From Caldilineaceae bacterium (lineage in GTDB: Bacteria > Chloroflexota > Anaerolineae > Caldilineales > Caldilineaceae): DNA of 64,000 nucleotides. A program made the translations under genes and the position numbers. The stretch spans positions 1 to 64,000 of the forward strand of contig JACKBA010000024.1 in assembly GCA_020634815.1 (NCBI GenBank), in the 5' to 3' direction. Below, piece by piece: positions 9,473 to 17,978 of the stretch. Position 1 is the stretch's first letter. Each line of letters opens with the position of its first letter. The notes beneath the pieces are model-generated. The model searched no databases. It was not told the DNA's origin and saw only the letters and a list, made by a program, of their open reading frames with translations.

Positions 9473-11995
9473 TCACTCTCGCGTTCCCTGGCGCCCGATA
9501 ACAGGAAGATAGGCCTCGGAGCCGTTGACAAACACTGCTGCTGAGACGCCGGTGCCGTGCGCCGTGTCGGTCAACCAGGCCGTGTTGGCGATGAATGGCA
9601 GCCCCGCCGCCGTCTCTGGCCCGCCGGTGTTGACCGTGACCTGGTAGCTGATCGTCTGTACCGTATCCGTCAGCAGGCTGCCCTGCCACGTGATGGCGTT
9701 TGCCCCGGCGTCGTAACTCACGGCCGGTGCGACCGTCCCGGTGATGCTGCCAGGAACGTAGGCCACATTGGCGGGCAACTCGTCACGCACCTCCATGGTG
9801 CTGCCGCCGGAGAGCGTCAGCGTATACGTCACGACATCGCCGACCTGCACGCCATCGCCGGGCGAAGCTACCTTGCGCACCAGGAGCGGATTGGTGAGCC
9901 AGGCGTACTTCAAGCCGCCGTTGGTATGGTCGAAGTAGCTGATATGGGGTGCGCCGGCCGCATCGAGCGCCAGGGACACAAACCCACCCACATCGCCGGC
10001 GCTGTCCACGGTCTGAACGTCCCACGCACTACCGTTCCAAAAGGCATACTTCAGGTCGCGGTCGCCGATACTCGCGCCGGCACTCTCGTAGGCGATGTGC
10101 GGGTGGCCTTCGCCATCCACTGCAAGGGAGTTGGAACCGCTCCTTGCCGAATCCACTATCTGGAGGTCCCAGGCGCTGCCCGACCAGTATGCATAGCGCA
10201 ATCCGCCACCGGCGGAATAACTGATGTGCGGATGGCCAGCCGCGTCCACGGCCAAAGCGGCAAACGCGGTCCCGGATCCGTCCAATGCGTCGACGACCGA
10301 ATACTCCCAAGTGTAGCCAGTCCAATATACGTGTCGCAGTGCCTCGTCCAGATAATAGATGAGGTGAGGGTGATCCGCACTGTCCAAAGCAAGCGAGTCA
10401 AAGCCGAAGACTTCGTCGGCAGTGTCGACCGTATGGTAAGTCCAGGTGCTGCCTGTCCACACCGAATAATGAAGTGCGGGGCCGAAGTCGGTATTCTGAT
10501 AGCTCACATGTGGATTGCCGCTGCTATCCAGCACCAGAGTCGAGTACATCCCAAAGCTCGACGCATAGTCGATTGGGCGGCTTGACCACTCTTGATTATC
10601 CCATCTGGCGTATTCCACCCTCGCCAGTCTTGGGTTGAAATAAAGCAAGTGCGCAAACCCGGCAGTATCCAGATCAAGCGACAGATCGTACCGGTTCCAG
10701 AAGCTGGTGCTGTGAAGAGTCTGAATATCCCAGGATGTTCCGCTGCGACTGGCATAACGCACTTTACCATTGATTCCCCGGTAATACGCTATGTGCGGAC
10801 TTCCGGCCAAATCCAAGGCAAGAGACGAACTGAAACCCGCAACGCCACCACGATCGATCGTCTGGCTTTCCCACGTTCCACCCGCCAGTCGTGCGTAGAT
10901 CAGCTCCTCCTGGTACGATTCATACAACATGACGCCGGCACTTCCGTTACTCCCGACCGCTAGAGATATGGCCTGGATGCCTCCATATGCGTCCGTCTTG
11001 CTTGTTACCACCTGGGATTCCCAATTCCCTCCGGTCAGATGCGCATACATCAGGTCCTCAGCGACCCAGAATGTGAGGTGGGGCTGGTCGTACACGTCGA
11101 GTACCAGCGCGAAAGAATTCCAGCCATCACCGGCAAACACCTGTCCTTCCCAACGTTTGCCGTTCCAGATCGCGTAGGTAATGAACTCATCCTGACCGTA
11201 GCTGACATGGGGGCGGCCGGCGCTGTCAACGGCCAGAGAAAGAAACCCGCTCAGGTTATCGGGCTCAGCCACAAGTTGAATATGCCAGCCCGCTGAGTCC
11301 AAATGTGCGTGTTTCACAGCCGGGGGTTTTTCCAGGCTCGTTCCTTCGAACCGGTAGGCGATGTGCGTCCGGCCCAGATTATCGACGTCAAGCGAGGATG
11401 AAGTCCCGGTGTTCCCCTCGCTGTCGACGGTCTGCACATGCCAGCCTGCTGTGTTGCGATAGGCATACTTCAGGTCGCCGTTTGTCACGTCGTGGTAGCT
11501 GATGTGGGGCAACCCCTGCGCATCCAGCGCAAGCGACGTGTCGGTGCCGACTTCGCCTGCGCTGTCGACAACCTCGATGATCCACCCGGATCCATCCCAC
11601 CGGGCATATTTCAGGCGGCGATTGGCCGAGTCATAGTAACTGATGTGCGGGCGGTCGGCGCTATCAAGCGCCAGTGACGCGTACCACCCAACTTTCGGGT
11701 CGCCGTCTGCCATTTCGTACTGCCAGCCATGCCCGTCATACCACGCGTGGTACAGGTGGTTCTCGCCATAGGCGATATGTGGCCGATTCTGGCTGTCCAT
11801 TTGCAGGCTGCGCTCGGTCATCAACCCAAACTGGCGCGGGCAGTCCACGCATTCGATCTGCCAGCCCGGAGCGGCGGCTGGTTGTGTGGGCTCGCGTGCA
11901 GGGACCGCCGACGCCCCTTTCGACGCAAATAGTACAAACAGCAAAATTGCCAGCGTGGCGGTAACTGCACTGGACAAGGACCTGTTCGGCTTCAT
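9473..11995 (-). CDS. Large secreted repeat protein with C-terminal DUF11-like domain
   Basis: Protein of 840 residues. ATG 11993-11995 has GGGAGAAT upstream and is followed by a signal peptide ('AVTATLAILLFVLFASKGASA'). Residues about 40-710 consist of about 13 repeats of roughly 50 residues with the pattern 'SLALD..G.PHISYYD..NG.LKYA.W.GS.W..QTVDS'. This is a beta-propeller-like repeat that appears in many Chloroflexota secreted proteins. The last ~110 residues form a DUF11/CARDB-like Ig domain ('GDVVTYTLTLSGGSTMEVRD' ... 'ITWQGSLLTDTVQTISYQVT'), followed by 'AYLPVIGRQGTRE'. Likely a cell-surface or released adhesion or glycan-contact protein; no catalytic residues are recognised, so the function is open. 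The repeats are highly alike at DNA level, so unequal recombination could alter copy number. Confidence 0.75.
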   Translation of the reverse strand: MKPNRSLSSAVTATLAILLFVLFASKGASAVPAREPTQPAAAPGWQIECVDCPRQFGLMTERSLQMDSQNRPHIAYGENHLYHAWYDGHGWQYEMADGDPKVGWYASLALDSADRPHISYYDSANRRLKYARWDGSGWIIEVVDSAGEVGTDTSLALDAQGLPHISYHDVTNGDLKYAYRNTAGWHVQTVDSEGNTGTSSSLDVDNLGRTHIAYRFEGTSLEKPPAVKHAHLDSAGWHIQLVAEPDNLSGFLSLAVDSAGRPHVSYGQDEFITYAIWNGKRWEGQVFAGDGWNSFALVLDVYDQPHLTFWVAEDLMYAHLTGGNWESQVVTSKTDAYGGIQAISLAVGSNGSAGVMLYESYQEELIYARLAGGTWESQTIDRGGVAGFSSSLALDLAGSPHIAYYRGINGKVRYASRSGTSWDIQTLHSTSFWNRYDLSLDLDTAGFAHLLYFNPRLARVEYARWDNQEWSSRPIDYASSFGMYSTLVLDSSGNPHVSYQNTDFGPALHYSVWTGSTWTYHTVDTADEVFGFDSLALDSADHPHLIYYLDEALRHVYWTGYTWEYSVVDALDGSGTAFAALAVDAAGHPHISYSAGGGLRYAYWSGSAWDLQIVDSARSGSNSLAVDGEGHPHIAYESAGASIGDRDLKYAFWNGSAWDVQTVDSAGDVGGFVSLALDAAGAPHISYFDHTNGGLKYAWLTNPLLVRKVASPGDGVQVGDVVTYTLTLSGGSTMEVRDELPANVAYVPGSITGTVAPAVSYDAGANAITWQGSLLTDTVQTISYQVTVNTGGPETAAGLPFIANTAWLTDTAHGTGVSAAVFVNGSEAYLPVIGRQGTRE

Positions 11996-12199
11996 GGTGC
12001 TATTCTCCCGGGGAAGCTGGATTTTGCCGTCCGGCGGCGATGGCTGCCGGGCCGGACTCGAAACGAGCATAACCAGGCGGACGGGGTTGGTCCGGGCTGC
12101 GGAGAAAAGCGGAGCGTGACGAGGAGCATCGACCGTCCATTCCTATTATGACGGAAATCGACGCGTCCGCAATCCGTATTTTGTAGTGCTATGGATTTC

Positions 12200-12646
12200 C
12201 TACAGGGTGGTGATGATTGCTTCCACACACGCGTTGAGCCCGCGCAGCACTGCCGCGCCGACCGCATGGCCGTGCGTGAAGTCGCCGGCTTCGACGCCAA
12301 AGACCCAGAGTTCGGCCGGCAGCCGATCGAGGACGCGCGCCAGTTCGACCACGGCGGCCAGATCGAGGGCGTGCGTGGAGCAGAAGGCGTGCGTTTCAGG
12401 CAAGCCGTCGCGGCTGAGGTCGAAGCTGTGCATCGTCCCCGGCGCCGCGCCGGAGACCACCGCATCAACCAGAATGACGCGGCCGGCGCCCTGCCACAGA
12501 TCGATCAGATCCGTGTCGACGCCGGCCGCGTCCACCACCGTGACATCGGGCAGTTCGCGGGCGCGCAGCGCGTGCGCCACCAGCAGCCCGGCCGCATCGT
12601 CGCCACGCCACGCATTGCCAATCCCGATCACAAGCGTCTTTGTCAC
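12200..12646 (-). CDS. [NiFe]-hydrogenase maturation endopeptidase (HyaD/HycI family)
   Basis: Protein of 148 residues, the usual size of the M52 hydrogenase maturation proteases. It opens with the Gly/Asn/Asp signature 'LVIGIGNAWRGDDAAG', whose first acidic residue helps bind nickel; 'VILVDAV' supplies the second Asp and 'STHALDL' the His. The enzyme removes the short C-terminal tail of the hydrogenase large subunit after nickel insertion; its substrate is presumably the large subunit encoded just upstream (13090-14388). It is separated from that gene by a 443-nt stretch filled with tandem repeats, so it may be transcribed separately. No other Hyp maturation genes (hypA-F) are in the window. 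Confidence 0.88.
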   Translation of the reverse strand: MTKTLVIGIGNAWRGDDAAGLLVAHALRARELPDVTVVDAAGVDTDLIDLWQGAGRVILVDAVVSGAAPGTMHSFDLSRDGLPETHAFCSTHALDLAAVVELARVLDRLPAELWVFGVEAGDFTHGHAVGAAVLRGLNACVEAIITTL

Positions 12647-12676
12647 AGATCACTCAAGAACCCAAGAACTCAGCCA

Positions 12677-13097
12677 CAAAGTCGCAAAGACGCTAAGGTA
12701 ACACAAAGAATTCCACTCGAGTTTCTTCTTCGCGCCCCCTTTGCGCCTTTGCGCCTTTGTGGCTATGCCTTTACTCCTTCCTGTCTCAAAGTCGCAAAGA
12801 AGCGAAAAGAACCCAATCTCGAATCTCCAATCTCTTCTTCGCGCCCCCTTCGCGCCTTTGCGTCTTCGCGGCTATGCCTTTACTCCTCTCGGCCTCAAAG
12901 TCGCAAAGAAGCGAAAAGAACCCAATCTCGAATCTCCAATCTCTTCTTCGCGCCCCCTTCGCGCCTTTGCGTCTTCGCGGCTATGCCTACACTCCTCTCG
13001 GCCTCAAAGTCGCAAAGAAGCGAAAAGAACCCAATCTCGAATCTCCAATCTCTTCTTCGCGCCCCCTTCGCGCCTTTGCGACTTTGTGGCTATGCTT
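12677..13097. repeat. Four-unit tandem repeat, period 109-110 bp
   Basis: Units begin at 12677, 12787, 12896 and 13005, each at the word CAAAGTCGCAAAG. The last three are nearly identical; the first is more diverged in its first half. Within each unit a CAAAGTCGCAAAGACGC-like arm is answered by a CTTTGCG(T/A)CTTYGYGG arm about 60 nt later, so every unit can fold on itself. The middle of each unit carries 'AATCTCGAATCTCCAATCTC', a word shared with the repeats at 17922-17977 and 47801-48545. It occupies the whole gap between the hydrogenase large-subunit gene and its protease gene; no gene is seen inside it. Confidence 0.9.
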
Positions 13098-14388
13098 TTT
13101 CGATCTTCACTCGCAAGAAATGCGTCGAGCACGAGATGCACGGATCGTAGTTGCGAATCGCCTGCTCGCATTGCCAGGTCAACTCGTTGAGCGGTAGCTG
13201 CGCACGCGGTTCTACGAAGGCACGCAGGTCCGCCTCGATGGTCGCCTGGTTCTGCGCCGTGGGCGGCGTGATCTTGGCGGCGACGATGTCGCCCTCTTCG
13301 TCCACCACGTAGCGATGGTAGAGAATCCCGCGCGGCGCCTCCGTGCAGCCGTGACCGACGCCGGCGCACACCTCGTACGGCACAGCCGGCGCATCGGGCA
13401 TGGTGTAGCCCTCCAGGATACGCAGCGCCTCGTCGATGGCGTAGAGCGCCTCGACGCAACGCACGACGATACTCTGGAAAGGGTTGTTGCAGGTAACGCC
13501 CAGCCCACTATCGAGCGCGGCGTCCCGCGCCAGCGGCGACAGGCGGTCGAAGTTGAGGCTGTAGCGCGCCAACGGTCCCACGAAGTAGTTGGCCCGCTCC
13601 TTGATATGCGCGTGGAGCGCCGTGCTGTGCGTCACGTGCTCTTCGATGAGGAACTCTTCAAAGGCGGCGATGGGGATATCCAGCCCACGGTTGGACACAA
13701 GGCGCCCTTCGTTGAAAGGATACTCGTCCGGATGGCGCAGCGCCACGAACTCATACTCCTGCTCGAAGGCCGGGAAGGGCAACTGACCGGTCCAGCGCAC
13801 CAGGGCCACCATCGCCTCGCGCGCCCACTTCAACTCCTCGACGATGGCATGCCACTCGCGACGCTTGGGCACGCGGTAGAAGCCGCCCACGCGTACGTTG
13901 ATGGGATGAATCTCGCGCCCGCCCAGCAGCGCCACGATGTCGTTCCCGATCTTTTTGATGCGCAGCGCCTGCGTCACCAGATCGGGGTGGTCGCCCGCCA
14001 TCTGGATCGCGTCGGCATAGCCCAGGAAGTCGGGTGCGTGCAGCATGAACGCGTGCAGCACGTGGCTCTCGATCCACTCGCCACAATAAAGCAGCCGGCG
14101 CAACTCGCGCAGCGGGCCTTCCACCTTGACGCCGAAGATCTCCTCCATGGCGTGCACTGCGCTCATCTGGTAGGCTACGGGGCAGATGCCGCAGATGCGC
14201 GCCGTAATGTCGGGCGCCTCGGCGTAGGAGCGCCCGCGCAGAAAGGCCTCGAAGAAGCGCGGCGGCTCATAGATGCGCAGCTCCGCTTCCTCGACCTGGC
14301 CGTCCTTCACCTTGACGTGAAAAGCGCCCTCACCCTCGACGCGGGCCAGCGCATCGACGCGCACGGTTTTAGTGGTCAGCGTATTCAT
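13090..14388 (-). CDS. hydA: [NiFe] hydrogenase large (catalytic) subunit, group 3b
   Basis: Protein of 432 residues carrying the Ni-Fe active site. The N-terminal Cys pair is in RICGICP (C66, C69) and the C-terminal pair in DPCISCSTH (C417, C420, H423). The nine residues after H423 are the expected tail removed by the maturation protease. Length and subunit company (iron-sulfur, NAD/FAD diaphorase and small subunits) fit the cytosolic bidirectional NADP-linked group 3b, called sulfhydrogenase in Thermococcales. It oxidises H2 or evolves it with NAD(P)H; some members also reduce elemental sulfur or polysulfide. ATG 14388 overlaps the end of the small-subunit gene by 20 nt, a sign of translational coupling; a start further upstream would lie deep inside that gene. 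The last codons lie next to the tandem repeat array. Confidence 0.93.
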   Translation of the reverse strand: MNTLTTKTVRVDALARVEGEGAFHVKVKDGQVEEAELRIYEPPRFFEAFLRGRSYAEAPDITARICGICPVAYQMSAVHAMEEIFGVKVEGPLRELRRLLYCGEWIESHVLHAFMLHAPDFLGYADAIQMAGDHPDLVTQALRIKKIGNDIVALLGGREIHPINVRVGGFYRVPKRREWHAIVEELKWAREAMVALVRWTGQLPFPAFEQEYEFVALRHPDEYPFNEGRLVSNRGLDIPIAAFEEFLIEEHVTHSTALHAHIKERANYFVGPLARYSLNFDRLSPLARDAALDSGLGVTCNNPFQSIVVRCVEALYAIDEALRILEGYTMPDAPAVPYEVCAGVGHGCTEAPRGILYHRYVVDEEGDIVAAKITPPTAQNQATIEADLRAFVEPRAQLPLNELTWQCEQAIRNYDPCISCSTHFLRVKIEKA

Positions 14389-15160
14389 AGGCCTCGCTCT
14401 CCTTGCGGAATGACTCGCTGCCGGCGTTGTACGTGCGCAGCGCGCGCTTGATATCGATCGGTTCCACGCCAAGTTCGTCTCGCCACCAGGCAGCCAGGGC
14501 CGTCGTATTCGGCGTCTCCATGGGACCGAAGCACGCATAACAGCCGCGGCCGTACGCCGGGCAGAGCGCGCCGCAGCCCGCCTGCGTCACCGGGCCGAGG
14601 CAGGCGATGCCGGCAGCCACCATCACGCAGGGCGTGCCGCGCATCTTGCATTCCATACAGACGCTGTGCGTGGGGATGTTTGGTTTGCGCCCGGTGAGGT
14701 AAGCGCCGACGACCTCCAGTAGCTGGTGCTTGCTGATCGGACAGCCGCGCAACTCGAAATCGACGAAGACGTGCTCGGCAATGGGCGAGGAACGCTTGAG
14801 CGTGTCGATGACTTCAGGCCGGGCATAGACCGCTGCAGCAAACTCCTTGACGTCGGCGAAGTTGCGCAGGGCCTGGATGCCGCCCGCCGTCGCACACGCG
14901 CCGATCGCCACGAGGAACTTGGACGCCTCGCGGATCTCGCGGATGCGCTCGGCGTCGCCCGGCGTGGTGATGGAGCCTTCCACCAGTGACACGTCGTACG
15001 GCCCCTCCATGACGGCGCGCGATGCCTCCAGAAAGTAAGCGATCTCGACCTGGCCCGTCACCGCCAGCAGTTCATGTTCGCAGTCGAGCAGGCTAAGCTG
15101 GCAACCGTCGCACGAGGCGAACTTCCAGACGGCCAGCCGCGGTTTGCGTTTGGTTGCCAT
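14369..15160 (-). CDS. hydD: [NiFe] hydrogenase small subunit, group 3b
   Basis: Protein of 263 residues. It has the proximal-cluster motif 'FASCDGCQLSLLDCE' (C17, C20) near the N-terminus, no Tat signal, and later Cys residues in 'RGCPISKHQL', 'HSVCMECKMRGTPCVMV' and 'CLGPVTQAGCGALCPAYGRGCYACFGP'. These supply ligands for three [4Fe-4S] clusters that carry electrons from the Ni-Fe site to the diaphorase subunit. The absence of a signal peptide places the enzyme in the cytoplasm, as for all group 3 enzymes. The start at 15160 lies 1 nt after the stop of the upstream diaphorase gene; the sequence before it contains GGGAGGT, a good ribosome site. Confidence 0.92.
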   Translation of the reverse strand: MATKRKPRLAVWKFASCDGCQLSLLDCEHELLAVTGQVEIAYFLEASRAVMEGPYDVSLVEGSITTPGDAERIREIREASKFLVAIGACATAGGIQALRNFADVKEFAAAVYARPEVIDTLKRSSPIAEHVFVDFELRGCPISKHQLLEVVGAYLTGRKPNIPTHSVCMECKMRGTPCVMVAAGIACLGPVTQAGCGALCPAYGRGCYACFGPMETPNTTALAAWWRDELGVEPIDIKRALRTYNAGSESFRKESEAYEYADH

Positions 15161-15161
15161 C

Positions 15162-16040
15162 TCATACCTCCCATTTGCCAAAGAAGCGCTGAACCTGATC
15201 CATGCGAAAGACCGGGCCGTCGCGGCAGACAAAGTGTGGTCCATACTGGCAGTGTCCGCACATGGCCGTGCCGCACTTCATGTTACGCTCCAGCGAAAGA
15301 TAGGTCTGCTGCGGGCCGACGCCGCGCTTGTGCAGCGCCTGCACGGCATAGCGCATCATCACCTCCGGCCCGCAGATCAGCGCCACGGCGTTCTGCGGCT
15401 CGAAGGGTGCGCGCGGAATCAGCGCCGTCACCAGCCCCACGTTGCCGTGCCAGTCGCCGGTGGCGCGATCGACCGTGACGAAAATCTCCAGGTCGAAGCG
15501 CGAGCGCCAGCGTTCCAGTTCAGCGCGGAAGAGCATGTCCTCGGGCGTGCGCGCGCCGTAGAGCAGCACGACGCGACCGTAGTCGCCCCGCTGTGCGACG
15601 AGTTGATAGAGCGCCGGACGCAGCGGCGCCAGGCCGATGCCGCCGCCGACCAGCACGATGTCCTTTCCTTTCAGGTCATCCAAGGGCCAGCTCGAGCCGA
15701 AGGGGCCGCGCACGCCGATCATGTCGCCGCGCCGCAGCGTGGCCATCGCCCGTGTGACCGTGCCCACCGCGCGCGTCGTGTGCACCAGCCGGTCGGGCTG
15801 CGCCGGATCGCCGCTGATCGAGATCGGGATCTCGCCCAGGCCAAAAACATAGAGCATGTTGAATTGCCCCGCTGCGAAGGCTGCATGGCTGCGCGCCCCC
15901 GCCGGCTCCAGTTCGACCGTGAAGGTGTCGTCATTTTCCTGGTGTCGCTCGGTCACGCGGCACCGATAGGGCACGCACCCGTTGGTGGCGAAGGTGCGCG
16001 CGACGGCCGGCTGTCGTTCGTGAATTGCTGTTGCTAGCAT
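15162..16040 (-). CDS. hydG: Hydrogenase FAD/NAD(P)-binding diaphorase subunit
   Basis: Protein of 292 residues of the ferredoxin-NADP reductase-like family seen in group 3b hydrogenases and dihydroorotate dehydrogenase electron-transfer subunits. An FAD-binding beta-barrel spans about residues 10-105 and an NAD(P)-binding domain begins at 'DIVLVGGGIGLAPLRPALY'. A C-terminal [2Fe-2S] motif reads 'MKCGTAMCGHCQYGPHFVC'. It passes electrons between NAD(P)H and the iron-sulfur chain of the hydrogenase. ATG 16040 follows AAGGAGATGCGACC, and the gene begins 16 nt after the stop of the ferredoxin subunit, so hydB-hydG-hydD-hydA form one operon in the standard gene order for this enzyme class. Confidence 0.92.
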   Translation of the reverse strand: MLATAIHERQPAVARTFATNGCVPYRCRVTERHQENDDTFTVELEPAGARSHAAFAAGQFNMLYVFGLGEIPISISGDPAQPDRLVHTTRAVGTVTRAMATLRRGDMIGVRGPFGSSWPLDDLKGKDIVLVGGGIGLAPLRPALYQLVAQRGDYGRVVLLYGARTPEDMLFRAELERWRSRFDLEIFVTVDRATGDWHGNVGLVTALIPRAPFEPQNAVALICGPEVMMRYAVQALHKRGVGPQQTYLSLERNMKCGTAMCGHCQYGPHFVCRDGPVFRMDQVQRFFGKWEV

Positions 16041-16056
16041 GGTCGCATCTCCTTCG

Positions 16057-17223
16057 TCACGCCATCTCCAGGACGGCCTCGGGCTGCGGCTGGCCGATTT
16101 CTTCGGCGCGCAGGGCAGCTACCTCTGCCGTCAGGTCGATACCGACAGGGCACCACGTGATGCAGCGCCCGCACCCCACACAGCCCAGGCTGTCGAATTG
16201 ATCCTGCCATGTGGCCAGCTTGTGGGTCAGCCATTGGCGATAGCGCGCCTTGGCCGACGCGCGCTGGCTGCCGCTCGTGATGAAGGTGAAGGCTGTCGTG
16301 AAGCACGAATCGGCGCGGCGCCAGCGCTCGGCGCTCTGGCCGGTCAGGTCGGTCGTGTCCTCGACAGTGAAGCAGAAGCAGGTCGGGCAGACCATGGTGC
16401 AGTTACCGCAGGTCAGGCAGCGCTCGGCCACCTCGTCCCAGTGCGGGTGCTCGAAGCTGCGGTAGAGCAGTTCCTTGAGCCCCGTCGTTTCCAGCGTCCT
16501 GCCCATATGGCGGGCCGCTTCGGCGACGATCGCCTCGGCCAGGTCGATCTCGCCAGGTGCTGCCGGCCGGTGCGGGACGTCGGCGAGCACGTCTGCGCCG
16601 CGCTCGCTCCCGACTGTGACGACGAATGCGTGCTCGCGTTCCGTCACGAGTTCGGTGAGCGCCAGGTCGTAGCCCGGCCCCACGGCCGGCCCTGTGCCCA
16701 GCGACGCGCAGAAGCAGGTATTGCCCGCCTTGCCGCAGTTGACCGCCACGATGAACGCGGCCTCGCGGCGTTGCTGGTAGTCGGCGTCGATCGTGCTCCC
16801 GCCAAGATAAACGTCATCGAGATGGTGGATGGCATGCAGTTCGCACGCGCGCACGCCAATCAGTGCATAGTGCGGTGTTGGCGCATCTTCGTGTACTATT
16901 TCGAACCCATCGCCATTCTTACGGGCCTGCCACAGCCGCCTGATCGGCGGAGACAGGTAACGTTTCCAGCTTTGCGGCCCGACGGTGTAGCCAAAGAGGG
17001 CGCCGTCATCCCGCCCCTCGAGCCGGTAGAATCCGCCCTCCTGCTCGTCGGTCCAGCCGGCCGGCAGAGCGTCGACGGACGTCACTTCGTCATAGATGAT
17101 GGCGCCGTTTTCGACCCTGGGTGCGATAGTCTCGTAGCCGCGCGCGTGCAGGCTATCAAAGAGGCGCTGCAGGTCGGCGCGCAGAACGACACTGGGCGTA
17201 TCAAGTTGTTCGTAATCGGCCAT
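16057..17223 (-). CDS. hydB: Hydrogenase iron-sulfur subunit with two [4Fe-4S] motifs
   Basis: Protein of 388 residues, the beta subunit of group 3b hydrogenases (related to anaerobic sulfite reductase subunit A). Two ferredoxin motifs lie in the C-terminal third: 'CLTCGNCTMVCPTCFC' and 'CVGCGRCITWCPVGIDL'. Other Cys residues are in 'CELHAIHHLDDVYLGG' and 'VAVNCGKAGNTCFCASL'. In Pyrococcus the equivalent subunit, with HydG, forms the sulfur-reductase half of sulfhydrogenase. ATG 17223 has GGAGAGA 5 nt upstream; a start five codons earlier lacks this. It starts 19 nt after the acyl carrier protein gene, so the ACP gene appears to lead the operon. Confidence 0.9.
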   Translation of the reverse strand: MADYEQLDTPSVVLRADLQRLFDSLHARGYETIAPRVENGAIIYDEVTSVDALPAGWTDEQEGGFYRLEGRDDGALFGYTVGPQSWKRYLSPPIRRLWQARKNGDGFEIVHEDAPTPHYALIGVRACELHAIHHLDDVYLGGSTIDADYQQRREAAFIVAVNCGKAGNTCFCASLGTGPAVGPGYDLALTELVTEREHAFVVTVGSERGADVLADVPHRPAAPGEIDLAEAIVAEAARHMGRTLETTGLKELLYRSFEHPHWDEVAERCLTCGNCTMVCPTCFCFTVEDTTDLTGQSAERWRRADSCFTTAFTFITSGSQRASAKARYRQWLTHKLATWQDQFDSLGCVGCGRCITWCPVGIDLTAEVAALRAEEIGQPQPEAVLEMA

Positions 17224-17242
17224 AGAATCTCTCCGCAAACGA

Positions 17243-17503
17243 TCACATGTGAGCCAGCAGATAGGTGGCTAGACTCTCCAGCGTGCTGACCCGGCCGTAG
17301 TCCTTTTCGGGCACCTCCACACCGGTTTCCTTGTTCAGCGCAATGAGAAAATTCAGGAAGTCGAACGAGTCGATTTCGAGCGTCTCGCGGATGTCGTCGT
17401 GCGGGCGCAGATCGTTGAGGTCTGCTTCGGGAGCCAGCCCGCGCAACTGCGCCAGGATGATTTGCTGGAGTTCCGCCTTGGTCGTGGCATGAGTGCCGAT
17501 CAT
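17243..17503 (-). CDS. Acyl carrier protein at the head of the hydrogenase operon
   Basis: Protein of 86 residues with the carrier-protein four-helix pattern and the phosphopantetheine attachment Ser in 'EIDSFDFLNFLIAL' (the usual DSL is replaced by DSF). A perfect AAGGAGGAAAGA ribosome site precedes ATG 17503. It is separated from hydB by only 19 nt, so the two are almost certainly cotranscribed. Ordinary fatty-acid ACPs sit with fab genes; none are here. An ACP linked to a hydrogenase suggests either a structural role, like the ACP bound in respiratory complex I, or a link to acyl or lipoate chemistry. Both are speculation. The N-terminal 'HATTKAELQQIILAQLRGLA' and the DDIRETLEIDS stretch are typical of stand-alone carrier proteins. 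Confidence 0.88.
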   Translation of the reverse strand: MIGTHATTKAELQQIILAQLRGLAPEADLNDLRPHDDIRETLEIDSFDFLNFLIALNKETGVEVPEKDYGRVSTLESLATYLLAHM

Positions 17504-17844
17504 GTTCTTTCCTCCTTATTTTTGGTGACTTGGTATGTTCCAGTTCATCGGTGCAGGGAAGAAACAAATACGGCGTCCCTAGATTGGCTGAACAACCTTG
17601 GACGCCGTGATGCGCGGAGCTATTTACAGGTCTGGCAGAGCACGGCCAGCGTCATCGCCGGGCCCTCGCCGGTCAGCCATAAATCGGGCAGGACCATCGA
17701 GGTGTGCACGCCCCTCGTTCTTGCTTTGAAAGAGAGGGCTGTGTCTTCAGTTTAGCAGACTCTGAAGAGGGGTTGACTGGTCAAGTGGCTAGTTTGTGAA
17801 AAGATTCACATTTAGAATGATGCCGTAGGCATCCAGAATAAAGT

Positions 17845-17878
17845 GCCACCCTGCCGTTTGGCGTAACGGCAGGGTGGC
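17845..17878 (-). terminator. Perfect 14-bp hairpin, probable terminator of the reductase-rhodanese operon
   Basis: Arm 17845-17858 pairs perfectly with arm 17865-17878, with a 6-nt loop. On the minus strand it is followed by ACTTTATT, a weak T tract. It lies about 100 nt beyond the stop of the rhodanese gene, which is read in that direction. Confidence 0.7.
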
Positions 17879-17921
17879 GAAGAGCGACAATGAGGTGTTG
17901 TCTGGTAGAGAGGGGGGATAA

Positions 17922-17977
17922 CCTCCAATCTCTAATCTCTCACTCGAGTATGAACTAGAGATTGGAGACTGGAGATT
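17922..17977. repeat. GATTGGAGATT-family inverted repeat
   Basis: Words CTCCAATCTCTAATCTC (17923-17939) and GAGATTGGAGACTGGAGATT (17958-17977) form an imperfect palindrome directly after the stop codon of the rhodanese gene. The same words recur inside coding sequence at 37028-37072 and 47801-48545 and inside the 109-bp units at 12677-13097. Confidence 0.75.
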
Positions 17978-17978
17978 C

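Larger units (their letters stand above)
17504..17978. other. Intergenic region between the hydrogenase and reductase operons
   Basis: 475 nt without a convincing gene. The part nearest 17503 should hold the promoter of the ACP-hydrogenase operon, though no clear -35/-10 pair is evident. The part nearest 17978 contains the perfect hairpin at 17845-17878 and the GATTGGAGATT inverted repeat at 17922-17977, both downstream of the rhodanese gene. Short reading frames here have no ribosome site or recognisable protein pattern. Confidence 0.6.

Noticed and set aside
12677..13097. CRISPR array
   Set aside because: Units are tandem copies without unique spacers, of 109 bp, and no cas genes are present.
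12741..13197. Overlapping short plus-strand frames with LRAFASSRLCLHSS-type repeats
   Set aside because: They are translations of the 109-bp tandem repeat; no ribosome site.
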